NCBI RefSeq assembly: GCF_002076895.1 | Contig: NZ_CP020465.1 | Span: 3,472,001-3,536,000 of the forward strand | Source of the DNA: Cognaticolwellia beringensis | GTDB taxonomy: Bacteria; Pseudomonadota; Gammaproteobacteria; Enterobacterales; Alteromonadaceae | Direction: 5' to 3' | Length of the DNA stretch: 64,000 bases | Shown: piece after piece, positions 19,985 to 29,706 of the stretch | How the letters are laid out: every line of letters starts with the position of its first letter | How positions within the stretch are numbered: position 1 is the first letter of the stretch | Program-made: the position numbers and the translations under genes | The notes under the pieces: generated by a model | What the model saw: only the letters and a program-made list of their open reading frames with translations | Told to the model about the DNA's origin: nothing | Database searches by the model: none

Positions 19985-20416
19985 ATGACAAATTTAGTAA
20001 CAGCTTCTTCAGAAATTATCGCCCATATCACCATGAAACTGGCTGATGGCTCTGCTGCAGATAGTACCAAAGTTAATAAAAAACCAGCGAAAATCATCAT
20101 GGGAGATACCAGCATTTCTCCAGCATTTGAAGCCCAACTTCTCGGTATGTCAGCCGGAGAAAGTAAAGAGTTTGTTTTAGCTGCTGTCGATGCCTTCGGT
20201 GAACCATTACCAGAAAATATTCACTATATGGATATTAGCAAATTCAGTGATGAGGCACCGGCTGTAGTAGGCAACATAATAACTTTTACTCAACCAGGTG
20301 GTGAGTTGCCTGGTATGATTAAAGATGTTTCGGGTAGTTCAGTAACCATCGACTTTAATCATCCTTTAGCTGGTCAGGAAGTCACGTTTGTAATTGACGT
20401 TGTTGAAGTTATCTAG
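19985..20416 (+). CDS. fkpB: FKBP-type peptidyl-prolyl isomerase FkpB (SlpA)
   Basis: A 143-residue SlyD/SlpA-type FKBP, a cytoplasmic proline isomerase and ribosome-associated chaperone. Seen: the FKBP core opening (ITMKLADGSAAD), the flap insert region with FGEPLPENIH, and the closing FNHPLAGQEVTF block. It has no metal-binding histidine-rich tail, which separates it from SlyD. It lies 11 bases past lspA and 48 before ispH, the standard order. Confidence 0.94.
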   Translation: MTNLVTASSEIIAHITMKLADGSAADSTKVNKKPAKIIMGDTSISPAFEAQLLGMSAGESKEFVLAAVDAFGEPLPENIHYMDISKFSDEAPAVVGNIITFTQPGGELPGMIKDVSGSSVTIDFNHPLAGQEVTFVIDVVEVI

Positions 20417-20464
20417 AATATTTAAGTTAACCCGTTTAGTAAATTAAGCAATAATGAGAATACT

Positions 20465-21394
20465 ATGGAAATTATTTTAGCTAACCCTCGAGGTTTTTGT
20501 GCCGGCGTTGACCGGGCTATCAGTATCGTCGATAGAGCACTTGATTTATTCGAAGCACCTATTTATGTTCGCCATGAAGTGGTACACAACAAGTTTGTAG
20601 TTAACGGATTAAAAGACCGTGGTGCCGTATTTGTTGATGAACTTAATGAAGTACCTGATGACAGTACGGTGATATTCAGTGCTCATGGTGTGTCGAAAGC
20701 CGTTCGCAATGAAGCGAAGAATCGTGGCTTAAAAGTGTTTGATGCCACTTGTCCGTTGGTTACCAAAGTGCATATGGAAGTTTCACGAACTAGCCGAAAA
20801 GATATCGAATGCATTCTAATCGGACATGCGGGTCATCCCGAAGTCGAAGGTACTATGGGGCAATATGAAAGTACCCAAGGTGGCATATATTTAGTTGAAT
20901 CTACAGAAGATGTGGAAACACTTGAAATAAAAAACTCAGAAAAACTGTATTATTGTAGTCAAACTACGTTATCGGTAGATGATACCAGTGATGTTATTGA
21001 TGCTTTAAGAAAAAAATTTCCTTTAATTCAAGGACCGCGAAAAGATGATATTTGTTATGCAACACAAAATCGTCAAGACGCTGTGCGTGCTATTGCAGAA
21101 CAAGTACAATTATTGCTGGTTGTTGGTGCTAAAAACAGCTCTAACTCTAATCGTTTAAGGGAGTTAGCAGAAAAAATTGGTACCACATCCTATTTAATTG
21201 ATACCGCTGATGATATAGATGTTTCTTGGTTAAATAACGTCAATAAAGTTGGCGTAACTGCTGGAGCATCAGCACCTGCAATATTAGTTCAGCAAGTGAT
21301 CGAAGCACTTAAAACCTTTGGTGGTCAAGAAGTTATCGAATATCCTGGTCGAGAAGAAAATACAGTGTTTGCGGTGCCGATAGAATTACGCTAG
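20465..21394 (+). CDS. ispH: 4-hydroxy-3-methylbut-2-enyl diphosphate reductase
   Basis: Last enzyme of the MEP pathway, reducing HMBPP to IPP and DMAPP with a [4Fe-4S] cluster. Seen: the three cluster cysteines in [14 protein letters not shown] (C12), [11 protein letters not shown] (near 96) and ICYATQNRQ (near 197), and the length of 309. It ends the murJ-ispH run; the pilus operon starts 319 bases later. Confidence 0.98.
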   Translation: MEIILANPRGFCAGVDRAISIVDRALDLFEAPIYVRHEVVHNKFVVNGLKDRGAVFVDELNEVPDDSTVIFSAHGVSKAVRNEAKNRGLKVFDATCPLVTKVHMEVSRTSRKDIECILIGHAGHPEVEGTMGQYESTQGGIYLVESTEDVETLEIKNSEKLYYCSQTTLSVDDTSDVIDALRKKFPLIQGPRKDDICYATQNRQDAVRAIAEQVQLLLVVGAKNSSNSNRLRELAEKIGTTSYLIDTADDIDVSWLNNVNKVGVTAGASAPAILVQQVIEALKTFGGQEVIEYPGREENTVFAVPIELR

Positions 21395-21713
21395 TCTTAA
21401 TTGATACTATTTGTAGTTATTGCCTGTATTGGTTACCCAAATATTTTGTAATCATTTATAGCTACAAATTAACATTTCGAGTAGTAAAGGCTGAAAATAA
21501 GGAAGATTACTCGTCATAATATTTTAAGGTATGGGTTAATGCAGTTCACCAATGTGATTTTTAACACATATATAAATTTGTTCAGTAGTGATTTCCCAGA
21601 TCTCTGCTTACCTATTTTCTTGCCTAAAACATTATTTTTAACTCTGTTCGATTTTTCAGCTATAGTTACATCACCTATTTTTAACTTATTCTTATTTAAA
21701 GGGAGATTAAATA
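21395..21713 (+). other. Intergenic upstream of the minor pilin operon
   Basis: 319 bases, AT-rich. An ATTTGTAG near 21408 is repeated inverted as CTACAAAT near 21460. GGGAGA at 21701-21706 is the pilV ribosome binding site. The pil promoter should be here, but I cannot place it. Confidence 0.45.
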
Positions 21714-22277
21714 TTGAATAATTCATTTATCCGATCAACTCGAAATAACCCGTATCGAAATAAAGGCATGACCTTCATAGAAGTGTTAGTCGCTGTGTTT
21801 ATTCTAGTTACTGGCATATTAGGTGCTGTAGCAATGCAAGCTTCGGCGAAAAAAGGCAGTTTCGACGCTATGCAACGCTCTGTTGCTTCGGCCTTAGCGC
21901 AAGATATTATCGAGCGTATGCGCAGTAACAATTCGACAGCATTAGCTTCTTATGCTGCTACAGATTATGGTGTAACACTGAATTCATTACCAGGTAAACG
22001 GTGTAATACACTTGCAGGTCTTTGTACTCCGGCAGAAATGATCACTAATGATCTATATGAATGGGAAGTTTCTCTAATGGGCGCTGATGTTGTGAATAAC
22101 GGCAACAATAGAGCTGGTTTAACGGGGGTCAGGGGCTGTATAAGTCAGGCATTGAATGCGGTAACTGTAGTGGTAAGTTGGGAAGGGCGCACAGATATAG
22201 CCGATGGAAATAAAGACAGTTGCGGTACTGCTAGTACCAAAAGGCGACAAGTAATTGTTAAGGCATTTATAAATTAA
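21714..22277 (+). CDS. pilV: Type IV pilus minor pilin PilV
   Basis: Minor pilin that helps prime assembly of type IV pili from the inner membrane. Seen: a prepilin leader ending in G followed by MTFIEVLVAVFILVTG, with Glu at +5, for PilD cleavage and methylation; 187 residues. The start is TTG at 21714, with GGGAGA 7 bases upstream; the only ATG nearby (21770) is the first mature residue and cannot be the start. It opens the operon pilV-pilW-pilX-pilY1-pilE. Confidence 0.9.
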   Translation: MNNSFIRSTRNNPYRNKGMTFIEVLVAVFILVTGILGAVAMQASAKKGSFDAMQRSVASALAQDIIERMRSNNSTALASYAATDYGVTLNSLPGKRCNTLAGLCTPAEMITNDLYEWEVSLMGADVVNNGNNRAGLTGVRGCISQALNAVTVVVSWEGRTDIADGNKDSCGTASTKRRQVIVKAFIN

Positions 22278-22278
22278 T

Positions 22279-23235
22279 ATGAAAAATCAACGCGGCTATA
22301 CTTTAATAGAAATATTTATTTCCTTAGCGATTGGCTTAGCACTCTTTGCTGGCATCCTGAGTGTTTTTGTAGGTATGAAAACTACAACCCAAGAAACAGC
22401 TACTTACGGTGAGTTACAAGAAAATGGACGTTTTGCCTTAAGTGTACTTAGTGACGATTTATTAAGGCAAAATTTTTGGGGTGATTACACTGGCACATTA
22501 GACCGATCAATGTTGAATGCAGTACCAGGAGCACCTGGAAATGAATGCATTGGAGCAGGCTTAAATAATGGCACTTTCCCGAACGCTATTGGGCACTTTA
22601 GAACGCTTTGGGGGCAAACAGTCACTAATAGTTCTATTATGGGGTGTATTGATAATGCAAAAATAACCTCTGATATTATTCAATTAAAACGGGCGGTTTC
22701 TGATCCTTTAACGGCGAGCACTAGTAATAACTACTATATAATTTCAAACTTAAGTGAAGCTGAAATATTTACGGGTACAGTTATACCAACGGTTGCTAAT
22801 AGTCAGATTTGGGAATATCAACATCATATTTACTATGTTAGAGAAGAAGCACAAGGTAATAATACAGTACCTGTTTTGATGCAAGGACGACTAACAACGA
22901 ATATGACTTTTGATCCTATAATTGACGGTATTGAAATGATCCGTTTTATGTATGGAATAGACACTGACGCGCCGGGTAGTGCCGGTTATGGGGTTGTGAA
23001 CTCCTTTATTCCAGCAAATAATATGACGTTAACTCAATGGGATAATGGTAGTAATACTAGAATTTTAGCTGTTCGTATTTATGTGTTAGCACGTAGCATT
23101 TTGCCAGATAACAAATATACTAATACAAATACCTATAATTTGGGTAATTTGCCTGTTACATTTAATGACAACTACCGTCGATTATTATTCAACTCTACGG
23201 TTACAATTTATAATGCTGGAGTTGACTCATGGTAA
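22279..23235 (+). CDS. pilW: Type IV pilus minor pilin PilW
   Basis: Minor pilin of 318 residues, the larger globular member of the priming complex. Seen: a short leader ending NQRG before YTLIEIFISLAIGLALFAG. It starts one base after the pilV stop with no clear ribosome binding site of its own, so it is probably translationally coupled to pilV, and its end overlaps pilX by 7 bases. Confidence 0.9.
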   Translation: MKNQRGYTLIEIFISLAIGLALFAGILSVFVGMKTTTQETATYGELQENGRFALSVLSDDLLRQNFWGDYTGTLDRSMLNAVPGAPGNECIGAGLNNGTFPNAIGHFRTLWGQTVTNSSIMGCIDNAKITSDIIQLKRAVSDPLTASTSNNYYIISNLSEAEIFTGTVIPTVANSQIWEYQHHIYYVREEAQGNNTVPVLMQGRLTTNMTFDPIIDGIEMIRFMYGIDTDAPGSAGYGVVNSFIPANNMTLTQWDNGSNTRILAVRIYVLARSILPDNKYTNTNTYNLGNLPVTFNDNYRRLLFNSTVTIYNAGVDSW

Positions 23236-23765
23236 CCAGAAAGGTTTATCGCAACTATTTTCTGAAGAATACTATTTCCTTAAGTCGACAGAAAGGTGTA
23301 GTGCTGATTGTTGCTCTAGTGTTTTTAATTGCCTTAACTGCTGTTGCTGCCGCTTTGATGCAAAACTCAACCTCAGATATGAAAATGTCAGGTGCTAGTG
23401 AAGAAAAAGTTATAGCTACACAAGAAGCTATAAGTGCGAGTGATGAGGTAATTTTCCGACAAGTTAATGCAGCGCCAGGAAATAATAGATTTGCCTCAGC
23501 TTTAGTGAGATTTAAAGACGAAAATTTTAGAAATGTTACTGATAGTTTAAATATTACTAATACCGATGTCGATACTACGGCAAATATTAATATTGCCAAT
23601 AATGAACTTGAGCTAGAGCCAGATTGCCCCCACTCCCGATCTGCTTCATCAGCCCAAGTATTCACTTGTAATGTGCTACGCGTTCAAGTGGTCCGAAAGT
23701 ATGGACGAAAAAGCACCAATGAAGTTGAAGTAAATACAGGGGTTGCACAGCAACTTTTACGATGA
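23229..23765 (+). CDS. pilX: Type IV pilus minor pilin PilX
   Basis: A 178-residue PilX-type minor pilin. Seen: the N-terminal helix GVVLIVALVFLIALTAVAAA after a basic leader, then the conserved MKMSGASEEKVIATQEAI segment typical of PilX. There is no Glu at +5 of the mature sequence, unlike PilV and PilW. GGAG lies 6 bases before the ATG, inside the end of pilW. It works with PilV, PilW and PilY1 at the pilus tip. Confidence 0.88.
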   Translation: MVTRKVYRNYFLKNTISLSRQKGVVLIVALVFLIALTAVAAALMQNSTSDMKMSGASEEKVIATQEAISASDEVIFRQVNAAPGNNRFASALVRFKDENFRNVTDSLNITNTDVDTTANINIANNELELEPDCPHSRSASSAQVFTCNVLRVQVVRKYGRKSTNEVEVNTGVAQQLLR

Positions 23766-23801
23766 TTTTTAGGTGTTCCAGCTAAATATTGGAGTTAAAA
23801 A

Positions 23802-26800
23802 ATGAAAAGATTTCTGGCCATAAGCCTACTATTAATAATATCAAACGTATCTTTTAGTGAAGATATTGAGTTATACGTAAGCAATGACGTAAAGCTTGCT
23901 GGCAATAAAACCCAAGTACTTATTATTTTTGATAACTCAGGCAGTATGGGTACCACGCTTTCTGTAAATGAGGACTATGATCCTACAGTAACTTATCCGG
24001 CTGTTGGCAATGATAATTCATTAAGTGAACGCTTTATTTACTTTACAAAAGGTGGTGCTGATGGTGGCTCAGGTTTACCTGTACCTGATAAAAATAATGA
24101 GTCACGTCGCTTTTTAGATTCTATCAATAGTTGTGAAACAGCGAGAAAAATTTTAGCAGAAACTGGCTTCTATTCAGGACATATACGCGAATATAGCTTT
24201 AAAGGCACTTCAGGTAGTTGGAATGAAATTCCCGATAATAATGGAGCAAATGTTGAAGTTATTGATTGTGAAGATGATGTTTTAAAGTCTGAACCTAAAA
24301 ACATAGCTAGCTTGCCTGACGGCTACCCAGTTAATTACCTCGGGACTAAACAAATCCCTATTTATCATAGCCCTCTTCTTTTGACGTCGAACGTTGACTG
24401 GTCTGGTCAATACGTAACACTTTATACAGATAATTATTTACGCTGGCATCATGGCGAGACTATTGCTCAAACATTAACAACTCGTATGGAAATAGCGAAA
24501 AAAAGTATCGCCAACGTGGTTAAAGCGGCCCCTTCTATCGACTTTGGTTTACAAGTGTTTAACTACAATTACGGTGATGCTGCAGATCACCCGAACGGTG
24601 GGCGGGTTGCTTTTGGTATCCAACAAATGACCAATGCCAGTGAAGCTGAATTTTTAGATATAGTGAATAACAAAGTATCTTCAAGAACATGGACGCCTCT
24701 TTGCGAGTCACTTTATGAGGCGCAACAATACTTTGCCGGTAAAAATGTAGACTTTGGCGATGATGATGTTGATCTTTATTTCAATAACGGAACACTCGCA
24801 TATCAAAAAAATGTACCTCCGAGAGATCTCTCAATCGAATCCTCAGGCAAATATATTAGCCCATTCTCTAATTGTAGTAGTAAAGCTTTTGTTATATTAA
24901 TCACGGATGGAGCACCAACTTTTGATAATGGGGCAGATAGTAAAATAGAAGCATTAACAACAGTTGACGAGGGGAAAACTGTTAATTTTAGTGGTAGTAA
25001 GTTTGCCGGTAATTATTTAGCTGGGCTAGCTGAATGGATGAATGAAAATGATCTTAATACGAGTTTACCCGGCAGACAAACAGTGTCGACATACACTATC
25101 GGCTTTAGTGAAGGTGCGCTTGATGCTGCGCCATTATTAAAAAGAACGGCTAAATTAGGTGGAGGAGATTATTATCCTGCTGCAGATAGCGCGCAACTAA
25201 CCTCCGCGTTATTGAATGCACTAGAAAGTTTAGAGCCAAGTAATGATAGCTTAACTTCAGCATCCGTTGCAGCTAATAACTTTGATAGAACTGAAACCTT
25301 GAACTCTGTTTATTATGCAATGTTTCAACCTGAAAATGGACCACGTTGGCAAGGTAATCTTAAGAAATATAAGGTGGTTAGTGGAAATCAAGTTGGCAAA
25401 CATAGCAAGTTAGCCCTTGATGCTAATAGCGGACACTTTTCTCCAGATGTAACGAGCTTTTGGTCGCCAAATAACGCCAAAGATGGAGATCAAGTACCAG
25501 AAGGCGGTGTTGCTGATATGTTACGTAAAAAAACTAATAGAGTTATATACAGTGATATAGGCGCTAGTGGCACAATGGCTTTATTAACTAAAACACAAGC
25601 AGAAACATCGTTTGGTGGTAGCACTGCACTAGCAACAGAAATGAAAGTTCATGAGGATGACGTCGATACATATTTAAATTGGGCAAAAGGTAAAAATGTA
25701 GATGATGTTAAATTACCAGACGGTACTAAGCCTGCTATACGCCCAGATGTTTTTGCTGATCCGCTTCATTCTAAACCGTTAGTTGTTAATTATGGGGATA
25801 GCATTCGTATTGTTATCGGTACTAACGCCGGCGTGCTTCATATGTTTGAAGATAAAGGCGATTCTGTCGATGAAAACTGGGCTTTTATGCCGAAAGAGTT
25901 TTTTAAGAATATTAAGCCACTAAGACAGAATTACTCAACAGCTGAAAAAATTTATGGTGTAGACGGTAATATTACTTCATATACGCAAGATAAAAATGGT
26001 GATGGCATCATCAATGGTACGGATAAAGTGTGGATATTTTTTGGCTTACGTCGCGGTGGTAGTTCATATTATGCATTAGATATAAGTGATCCAAGTGCTC
26101 CTAGTAAACTTTGGCATATCGATGCTTCGTCAACAGGTTTTGGTGAATTAGGGCAATCTTGGTCTCAACCCAAACTCGGTTATTCGAAGGTAAATGTTAT
26201 CGGCTCTGGTGCAAGTGCTGTAGCTGCACCCGTATTATTCTTCGGTGGTGGTTACGATGCAGCTAAAGATACAAAAGCTCCTGGAACTCCGGATTCAAAA
26301 GGGCGTGCTATTTATATGGTAGATGCTGGTACTGGTGCTCTGAAATGGAGTTTAGCACCTGGAAATGCAAATACAACTTTTAGTGGAACTGACAGTATAC
26401 CATCTAGTATTGGTATACTTGATAGTGACGGTGATGGTTTAACTGACAGGCTTTACACAGGCGATACTGGTGGTAACGTTTGGCGTGTTGATATGCCAAG
26501 CGCTGATCCCGTTGACACCGAAGCCCCATGGACAGTGTTTAAATTGGCAGAGTTAGGTGGAAATACAAATACTACAGACTTACGGTTTTTTAACGAGCCG
26601 TCTATCGTGCGGACCTTTATCAGTGAAACTATTGAAGAAAACGTAACCGATATAAATGGTAAAACAACTACTATTGTCAGTCATCAAGAGAAGCCTTATG
26701 ACGCTGTGCTTATTGGTAGTGGAGACAGATCTAACCCATTAGGTATCGATACAAGTGACACATTTTTTATGATTAAGGATGAACATATTAAGACTAAGTC

Positions 26801-27356
26801 TTTTTATAGTTCAGTCGAACCAAAGGCCCCATTAGCCCTCTTAAAAAGTGATTTGTATAACTATACAGATAACCCTTTTGATAAAACACTTACTACTCAA
26901 GAGCGTGATAAATTATCTATTGCAGTGAGTAATAAGTCGGGTTGGTTTATGGACCTTAAAGGCTCAGGAGAAAAGAGTACCGCAGAGGCCATTGTCATTA
27001 ATGGCGTCGCTTTTTTCACGACATTTATTCCACCTAACTTAGACCCAACTATTGTCCGTTGTGAACAACCTAACGGCACCGGACTACTATATGCAGTTGA
27101 CCTTGCTTTAGGTACTGCCGTATATAATTGGAAGACAAATAATGGAACAGGAACAGGAACAGGCGAAGGTCCACCTGATGATGCTAAAAGAAGTATAGTG
27201 ATTAGCGAGCAATTTTTAGGTGCGCCAACGTTAATTGTCGTACCAGATGCTAAAGGGGAGACAGTTGGTAATATTATTGTTGGAAGAAAGGTTGTAAATA
27301 CCCCTTTTACGCTACAAACGATGAGAACTTATTTGTACATTAAAGAGGAGCAATAA
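23802..27356 (+). CDS. pilY1: Type IV pilus tip adhesin PilY1
   Basis: A 1184-residue PilY1, the tip-located adhesin and assembly factor that also takes part in surface sensing. Seen: signal peptide of about 19 residues; a von Willebrand A-like domain with the MIDAS start DNSGSMG at 44-50; and a C-terminal propeller with a calcium loop DKNGDGIINGTD from residue 730 and a second acidic loop DSDGDGLTD near 874. Near the C-terminus a 6-bp repeat encodes GTGTGTGEG. GGAG precedes the ATG by 7 bases; the TAA stop shares one base with the pilE start. Confidence 0.92.
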   Translation: MKRFLAISLLLIISNVSFSEDIELYVSNDVKLAGNKTQVLIIFDNSGSMGTTLSVNEDYDPTVTYPAVGNDNSLSERFIYFTKGGADGGSGLPVPDKNNESRRFLDSINSCETARKILAETGFYSGHIREYSFKGTSGSWNEIPDNNGANVEVIDCEDDVLKSEPKNIASLPDGYPVNYLGTKQIPIYHSPLLLTSNVDWSGQYVTLYTDNYLRWHHGETIAQTLTTRMEIAKKSIANVVKAAPSIDFGLQVFNYNYGDAADHPNGGRVAFGIQQMTNASEAEFLDIVNNKVSSRTWTPLCESLYEAQQYFAGKNVDFGDDDVDLYFNNGTLAYQKNVPPRDLSIESSGKYISPFSNCSSKAFVILITDGAPTFDNGADSKIEALTTVDEGKTVNFSGSKFAGNYLAGLAEWMNENDLNTSLPGRQTVSTYTIGFSEGALDAAPLLKRTAKLGGGDYYPAADSAQLTSALLNALESLEPSNDSLTSASVAANNFDRTETLNSVYYAMFQPENGPRWQGNLKKYKVVSGNQVGKHSKLALDANSGHFSPDVTSFWSPNNAKDGDQVPEGGVADMLRKKTNRVIYSDIGASGTMALLTKTQAETSFGGSTALATEMKVHEDDVDTYLNWAKGKNVDDVKLPDGTKPAIRPDVFADPLHSKPLVVNYGDSIRIVIGTNAGVLHMFEDKGDSVDENWAFMPKEFFKNIKPLRQNYSTAEKIYGVDGNITSYTQDKNGDGIINGTDKVWIFFGLRRGGSSYYALDISDPSAPSKLWHIDASSTGFGELGQSWSQPKLGYSKVNVIGSGASAVAAPVLFFGGGYDAAKDTKAPGTPDSKGRAIYMVDAGTGALKWSLAPGNANTTFSGTDSIPSSIGILDSDGDGLTDRLYTGDTGGNVWRVDMPSADPVDTEAPWTVFKLAELGGNTNTTDLRFFNEPSIVRTFISETIEENVTDINGKTTTIVSHQEKPYDAVLIGSGDRSNPLGIDTSDTFFMIKDEHIKTKSFYSSVEPKAPLALLKSDLYNYTDNPFDKTLTTQERDKLSIAVSNKSGWFMDLKGSGEKSTAEAIVINGVAFFTTFIPPNLDPTIVRCEQPNGTGLLYAVDLALGTAVYNWKTNNGTGTGTGEGPPDDAKRSIVISEQFLGAPTLIVVPDAKGETVGNIIVGRKVVNTPFTLQTMRTYLYIKEEQ

Positions 27357-27763
27357 TGCCAAAAGTCAAAGTGATTAATGGTTTTACACTGATAGAGCTG
27401 TTAATAGCTGTTGCTATAGTTGCAATTTTAGCATCTATAGCGCTTCCTTCGTATACTGATTTTGTTACGCGCTCAAACCGTACGGAGGCGCAACGAGAGT
27501 TATTAAGAATAGCAAATATGCAAGAGCAGTTATATGTCGATACAAGAGCATATACAGCTGATATGACAGCGTTAGGACTGGGTAGTGACCCATTTGTTAC
27601 TGAAAACACTTACTACAGTATCGATGCGGCACTCGCGAACGGTGGTTTCGTATTAACAGCAACCGCCCTGGGTACGCAAAGTACAAATGACAGTAATTGT
27701 CAGGCGTTGTCTGTTAGTGAAACGGGAAAAAAATTGCCGGCAAATGCCTGTTGGGAGAAGTAA
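27356..27763 (+). CDS. pilE: Type IV pilin, PilE type
   Basis: A 135-residue minor pilin of the PilE/ComE kind that closes the priming set. Seen: the leader ending ING before FTLIELLIAVAIVAILASIA, and a C-terminal pair of cysteines (SNCQ ... NACW) likely to form the disulfide of the D-region. Start and pilY1 stop overlap as TAATG, so translation is coupled. The short length and operon position separate it from the major pilin, which is not in this window. Confidence 0.88.
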   Translation: MPKVKVINGFTLIELLIAVAIVAILASIALPSYTDFVTRSNRTEAQRELLRIANMQEQLYVDTRAYTADMTALGLGSDPFVTENTYYSIDAALANGGFVLTATALGTQSTNDSNCQALSVSETGKKLPANACWEK

Positions 27764-27764
27764 C

Positions 27765-28088
27765 ATGAAAAATAAAATATTTTTTATTAGTTTAGTTGTA
27801 TTAATCAACACCAGCTTTAGCACAATCGCAGCTACTAAAGCGGCTAAAAATTACAATGTTGATGCTAAATGCCATGTGGAATTGGTTAATGGCGAAGAAA
27901 TGATTTACCTTGCATCAGTTAAGGAAAATAAAATAAATAAGCTTGTTGATACCTTGCCAAATAGAAAAATACCAACACATCTTTCTAGGGAAAAGCAGCA
28001 AGTACTTCGGGCGTTTGAATGCGTTTTGATAGATGCAAAGTTTATCTCAAATAAAGCTAATGAGTTATTTGATAAGCAGCCTCGGTAA
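27765..28088 (+). CDS. Small secreted protein at the end of the pil operon
   Basis: I do not recognise the family. The 107-residue product starts at the ATG at 27765, one base after the pilE stop, with GGGAG upstream inside pilE. It has a signal peptide of about 22 residues (NTSFSTIAA) and two cysteines (AKCHVELVNG and FECVLID) that could form one disulfide. The frame runs upstream to 27687 inside pilE, but that part is out of context. Its place suggests a periplasmic accessory role in pilus biogenesis, which is inference. Confidence 0.65.
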   Translation: MKNKIFFISLVVLINTSFSTIAATKAAKNYNVDAKCHVELVNGEEMIYLASVKENKINKLVDTLPNRKIPTHLSREKQQVLRAFECVLIDAKFISNKANELFDKQPR

Positions 28089-28128
28089 TTATACTGTTCA
28101 TTTTTAGCTAATGTAAATTTACGTTGAT

Positions 28129-28158
28129 TATGCCCAGTAGTTTACTGGGCATATTTTA
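28129..28158. terminator. Bidirectional terminator between the pil operon and fimT-like gene 1
   Basis: A perfect 11-bp stem TATGCCCAGTA and its complement around a GTT loop, followed by TTTT, 40 bases past the last pil-operon gene and just past the convergent fimT stop. Confidence 0.85.
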
Positions 28159-28752
28159 TCAATTACAAGAAACCTCAGTACCATTTCTATTTTCATCTTT
28201 GCCGTCATTATCTGTGTCAGAAGTCGCGTATACTCGACCTGATAAGGATATTTCAACGCCTCGCGATAAGTCATTATTGTCTTGAGGGCAATAACTGAAA
28301 TTGCCATTACCACCAGCAACTAAGCGACCAGTAGGTGCAAAAACAATAATGTTTTGGCTGAACTGCAACGTATCACCGGTGCTAATATTGCCTTTAACTT
28401 TAATTAACTCTTCGTTTGCACTGACAAATGTATTATTGTTAGCTAAGGTATTGTCACTGTTAATAAATACACTAAGCTCGTTTTGCCAATTTGTACTGCA
28501 ACTCGTGCCACTTAATGGGCAAAGTGTGACATTTCTGCCACTATTTATTGCACTATTTCTTGCCGATAAAATTAACCTGTGGAGCTCACTTATTTCATTA
28601 TCGACTCTTGATTGCACTATAAACTGACCTAAACTTGGCCCTGCTATTGCTGTTAATATACCAACAATGGCAATCCCAATGAGTAATTCTGTGATGGTAA
28701 AGCCTTTAACTCGCTTTTTATTTTGAATTTTTTTAATATATAACTTAGACAT
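28159..28752 (-). CDS. GspH/FimT family pseudopilin (copy 1)
   Basis: A 197-residue FimT/GspH-type minor pilin. Seen: leader ending VKG before FTITELLIGIAIVGILTAIA with Glu at +5, then the GspH-like region VDNEISELHRLILSARNSAI, and four cysteines in CPLSGTSC, SYCPQ and the C-terminal VSCN. It faces the pil operon and shares a terminator with it. Its closest relative is the next gene, which has the same domain order and the same CPLS and SYCP blocks. FimT proteins contribute to pilus priming and, in some species, bind DNA during natural transformation. Confidence 0.88.
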   Translation of the reverse strand: MSKLYIKKIQNKKRVKGFTITELLIGIAIVGILTAIAGPSLGQFIVQSRVDNEISELHRLILSARNSAINSGRNVTLCPLSGTSCSTNWQNELSVFINSDNTLANNNTFVSANEELIKVKGNISTGDTLQFSQNIIVFAPTGRLVAGGNGNFSYCPQDNNDLSRGVEISLSGRVYATSDTDNDGKDENRNGTEVSCN

Positions 28753-29064
28753 AACTACAGCTACAGTTAAGATTGATGTTCTATTTATAACATTGTTGCT
28801 GAAGCTCAGCTAGCAAATTTTGTAAAGGAGGTCAGCGTTAATTAAATATAATTTATGAAGAAACTAGTGTTTACTTTGCACGTCAAACTTCTGCAGCTGA
28901 ATCATATCTTATTAGATAATTGCAAATCGTACTTATCGTTAGGTTATAAATGTCGCAAGCTATTAGACTGGCAAAGCTTTATATGACTCATAAACAAAAC
29001 TCAGCTATAGAGTAAATTAATACTCATTAAATCATTAAAATTAAGCAACTTAATCACATTCTAG
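28753..29064 (-). other. Intergenic between the two fimT-like genes
   Basis: 312 bases. It holds a strong AAAGGAGG on the plus strand near 28824, but the only following ATG (28855) is too far away and opens a frame of about 45 codons with no recognisable features. I see nothing else. Confidence 0.45.
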
Positions 29065-29628
29065 CTAAAAGCACTTTATTTTCGCTCCTGTTCTCCTCAC
29101 ATTCTTACCGCTAGTTTTATTCGCGGCACTGACGTAGGCTCTACCTGAGTTTCTAACCACAATGCCGCGGTTTTTATCATTATGGTATTCTGGACAGTAA
29201 CTAAAAGTAGCGTTTTGTCCCCAGCCCAATAAGTGCCCAGTTGACGCATAAGTTAAACCGATACGTGTTTTGCCATATTGAAGTTTATCTCCAACTTTTA
29301 TTGCTGCCTTATTAGCAACAAGTTGCTCATTCAGCTCTGGCTCATATATTTTATTATTATTAATATCGGTAAACACACTTAATTCTTGGTGCCATAAATT
29401 TTTACATTTCCCTTGGTTACTCAATGGGCAGAGTGTGACGCTAGTATTATGGGTTAAGGCACTATTTCTAGTAATTAAAATTAGGCGGTGGAGCGTTGAA
29501 ATTTCATTGTCTACACGCGTATAAACAATGAAATTATTGAGGCTTGGAACACCAATGGAAATTAAACTAAGCAGAATTGCTAGCGCAACCATTGTTTCGA
29601 TAATCGTAAATCCATTACACTTTGACAT
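29065..29628 (-). CDS. GspH/FimT family pseudopilin (copy 2)
   Basis: A 187-residue paralogue of the neighbouring fimT-like gene, on the same strand. Seen: leader MSKCNG before FTIIETMVALAILLSLISIG, the shared VDNEISTLHRLILITRNSAL block, and matching cysteine blocks CPLSNQGKC and SYCPE. A TTG three codons earlier keeps the frame open, but AAGGA directly abuts it, whereas the ATG at 29628 has correct spacing, so I start there. Tandem duplication followed by divergence is the simplest origin. Confidence 0.86.
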   Translation of the reverse strand: MSKCNGFTIIETMVALAILLSLISIGVPSLNNFIVYTRVDNEISTLHRLILITRNSALTHNTSVTLCPLSNQGKCKNLWHQELSVFTDINNNKIYEPELNEQLVANKAAIKVGDKLQYGKTRIGLTYASTGHLLGWGQNATFSYCPEYHNDKNRGIVVRNSGRAYVSAANKTSGKNVRRTGAKIKCF

Positions 29629-29706
29629 AACAACCAATCCTTTAGTTGAATAAACTTTTCAGAGCTAGGTATAGTCAAAATTATCGTATTTTCCAAATTT
29701 AATTAG

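Noticed and set aside
21539..21721. A 60-codon hydrophobic frame before pilV
   Set aside because: No ribosome binding site, no family resemblance, and it overlaps the pilV start.
23165..23398. An alternative frame across the pilW/pilX junction
   Set aside because: It overlaps both real genes in another frame and lacks prepilin features.
28855..28990. A small frame after a strong AAAGGAGG between the fimT-like genes
   Set aside because: The ATG is about 22 bases from the ribosome binding site, the product has no signal or motif, and it is on the strand opposite to both neighbours.
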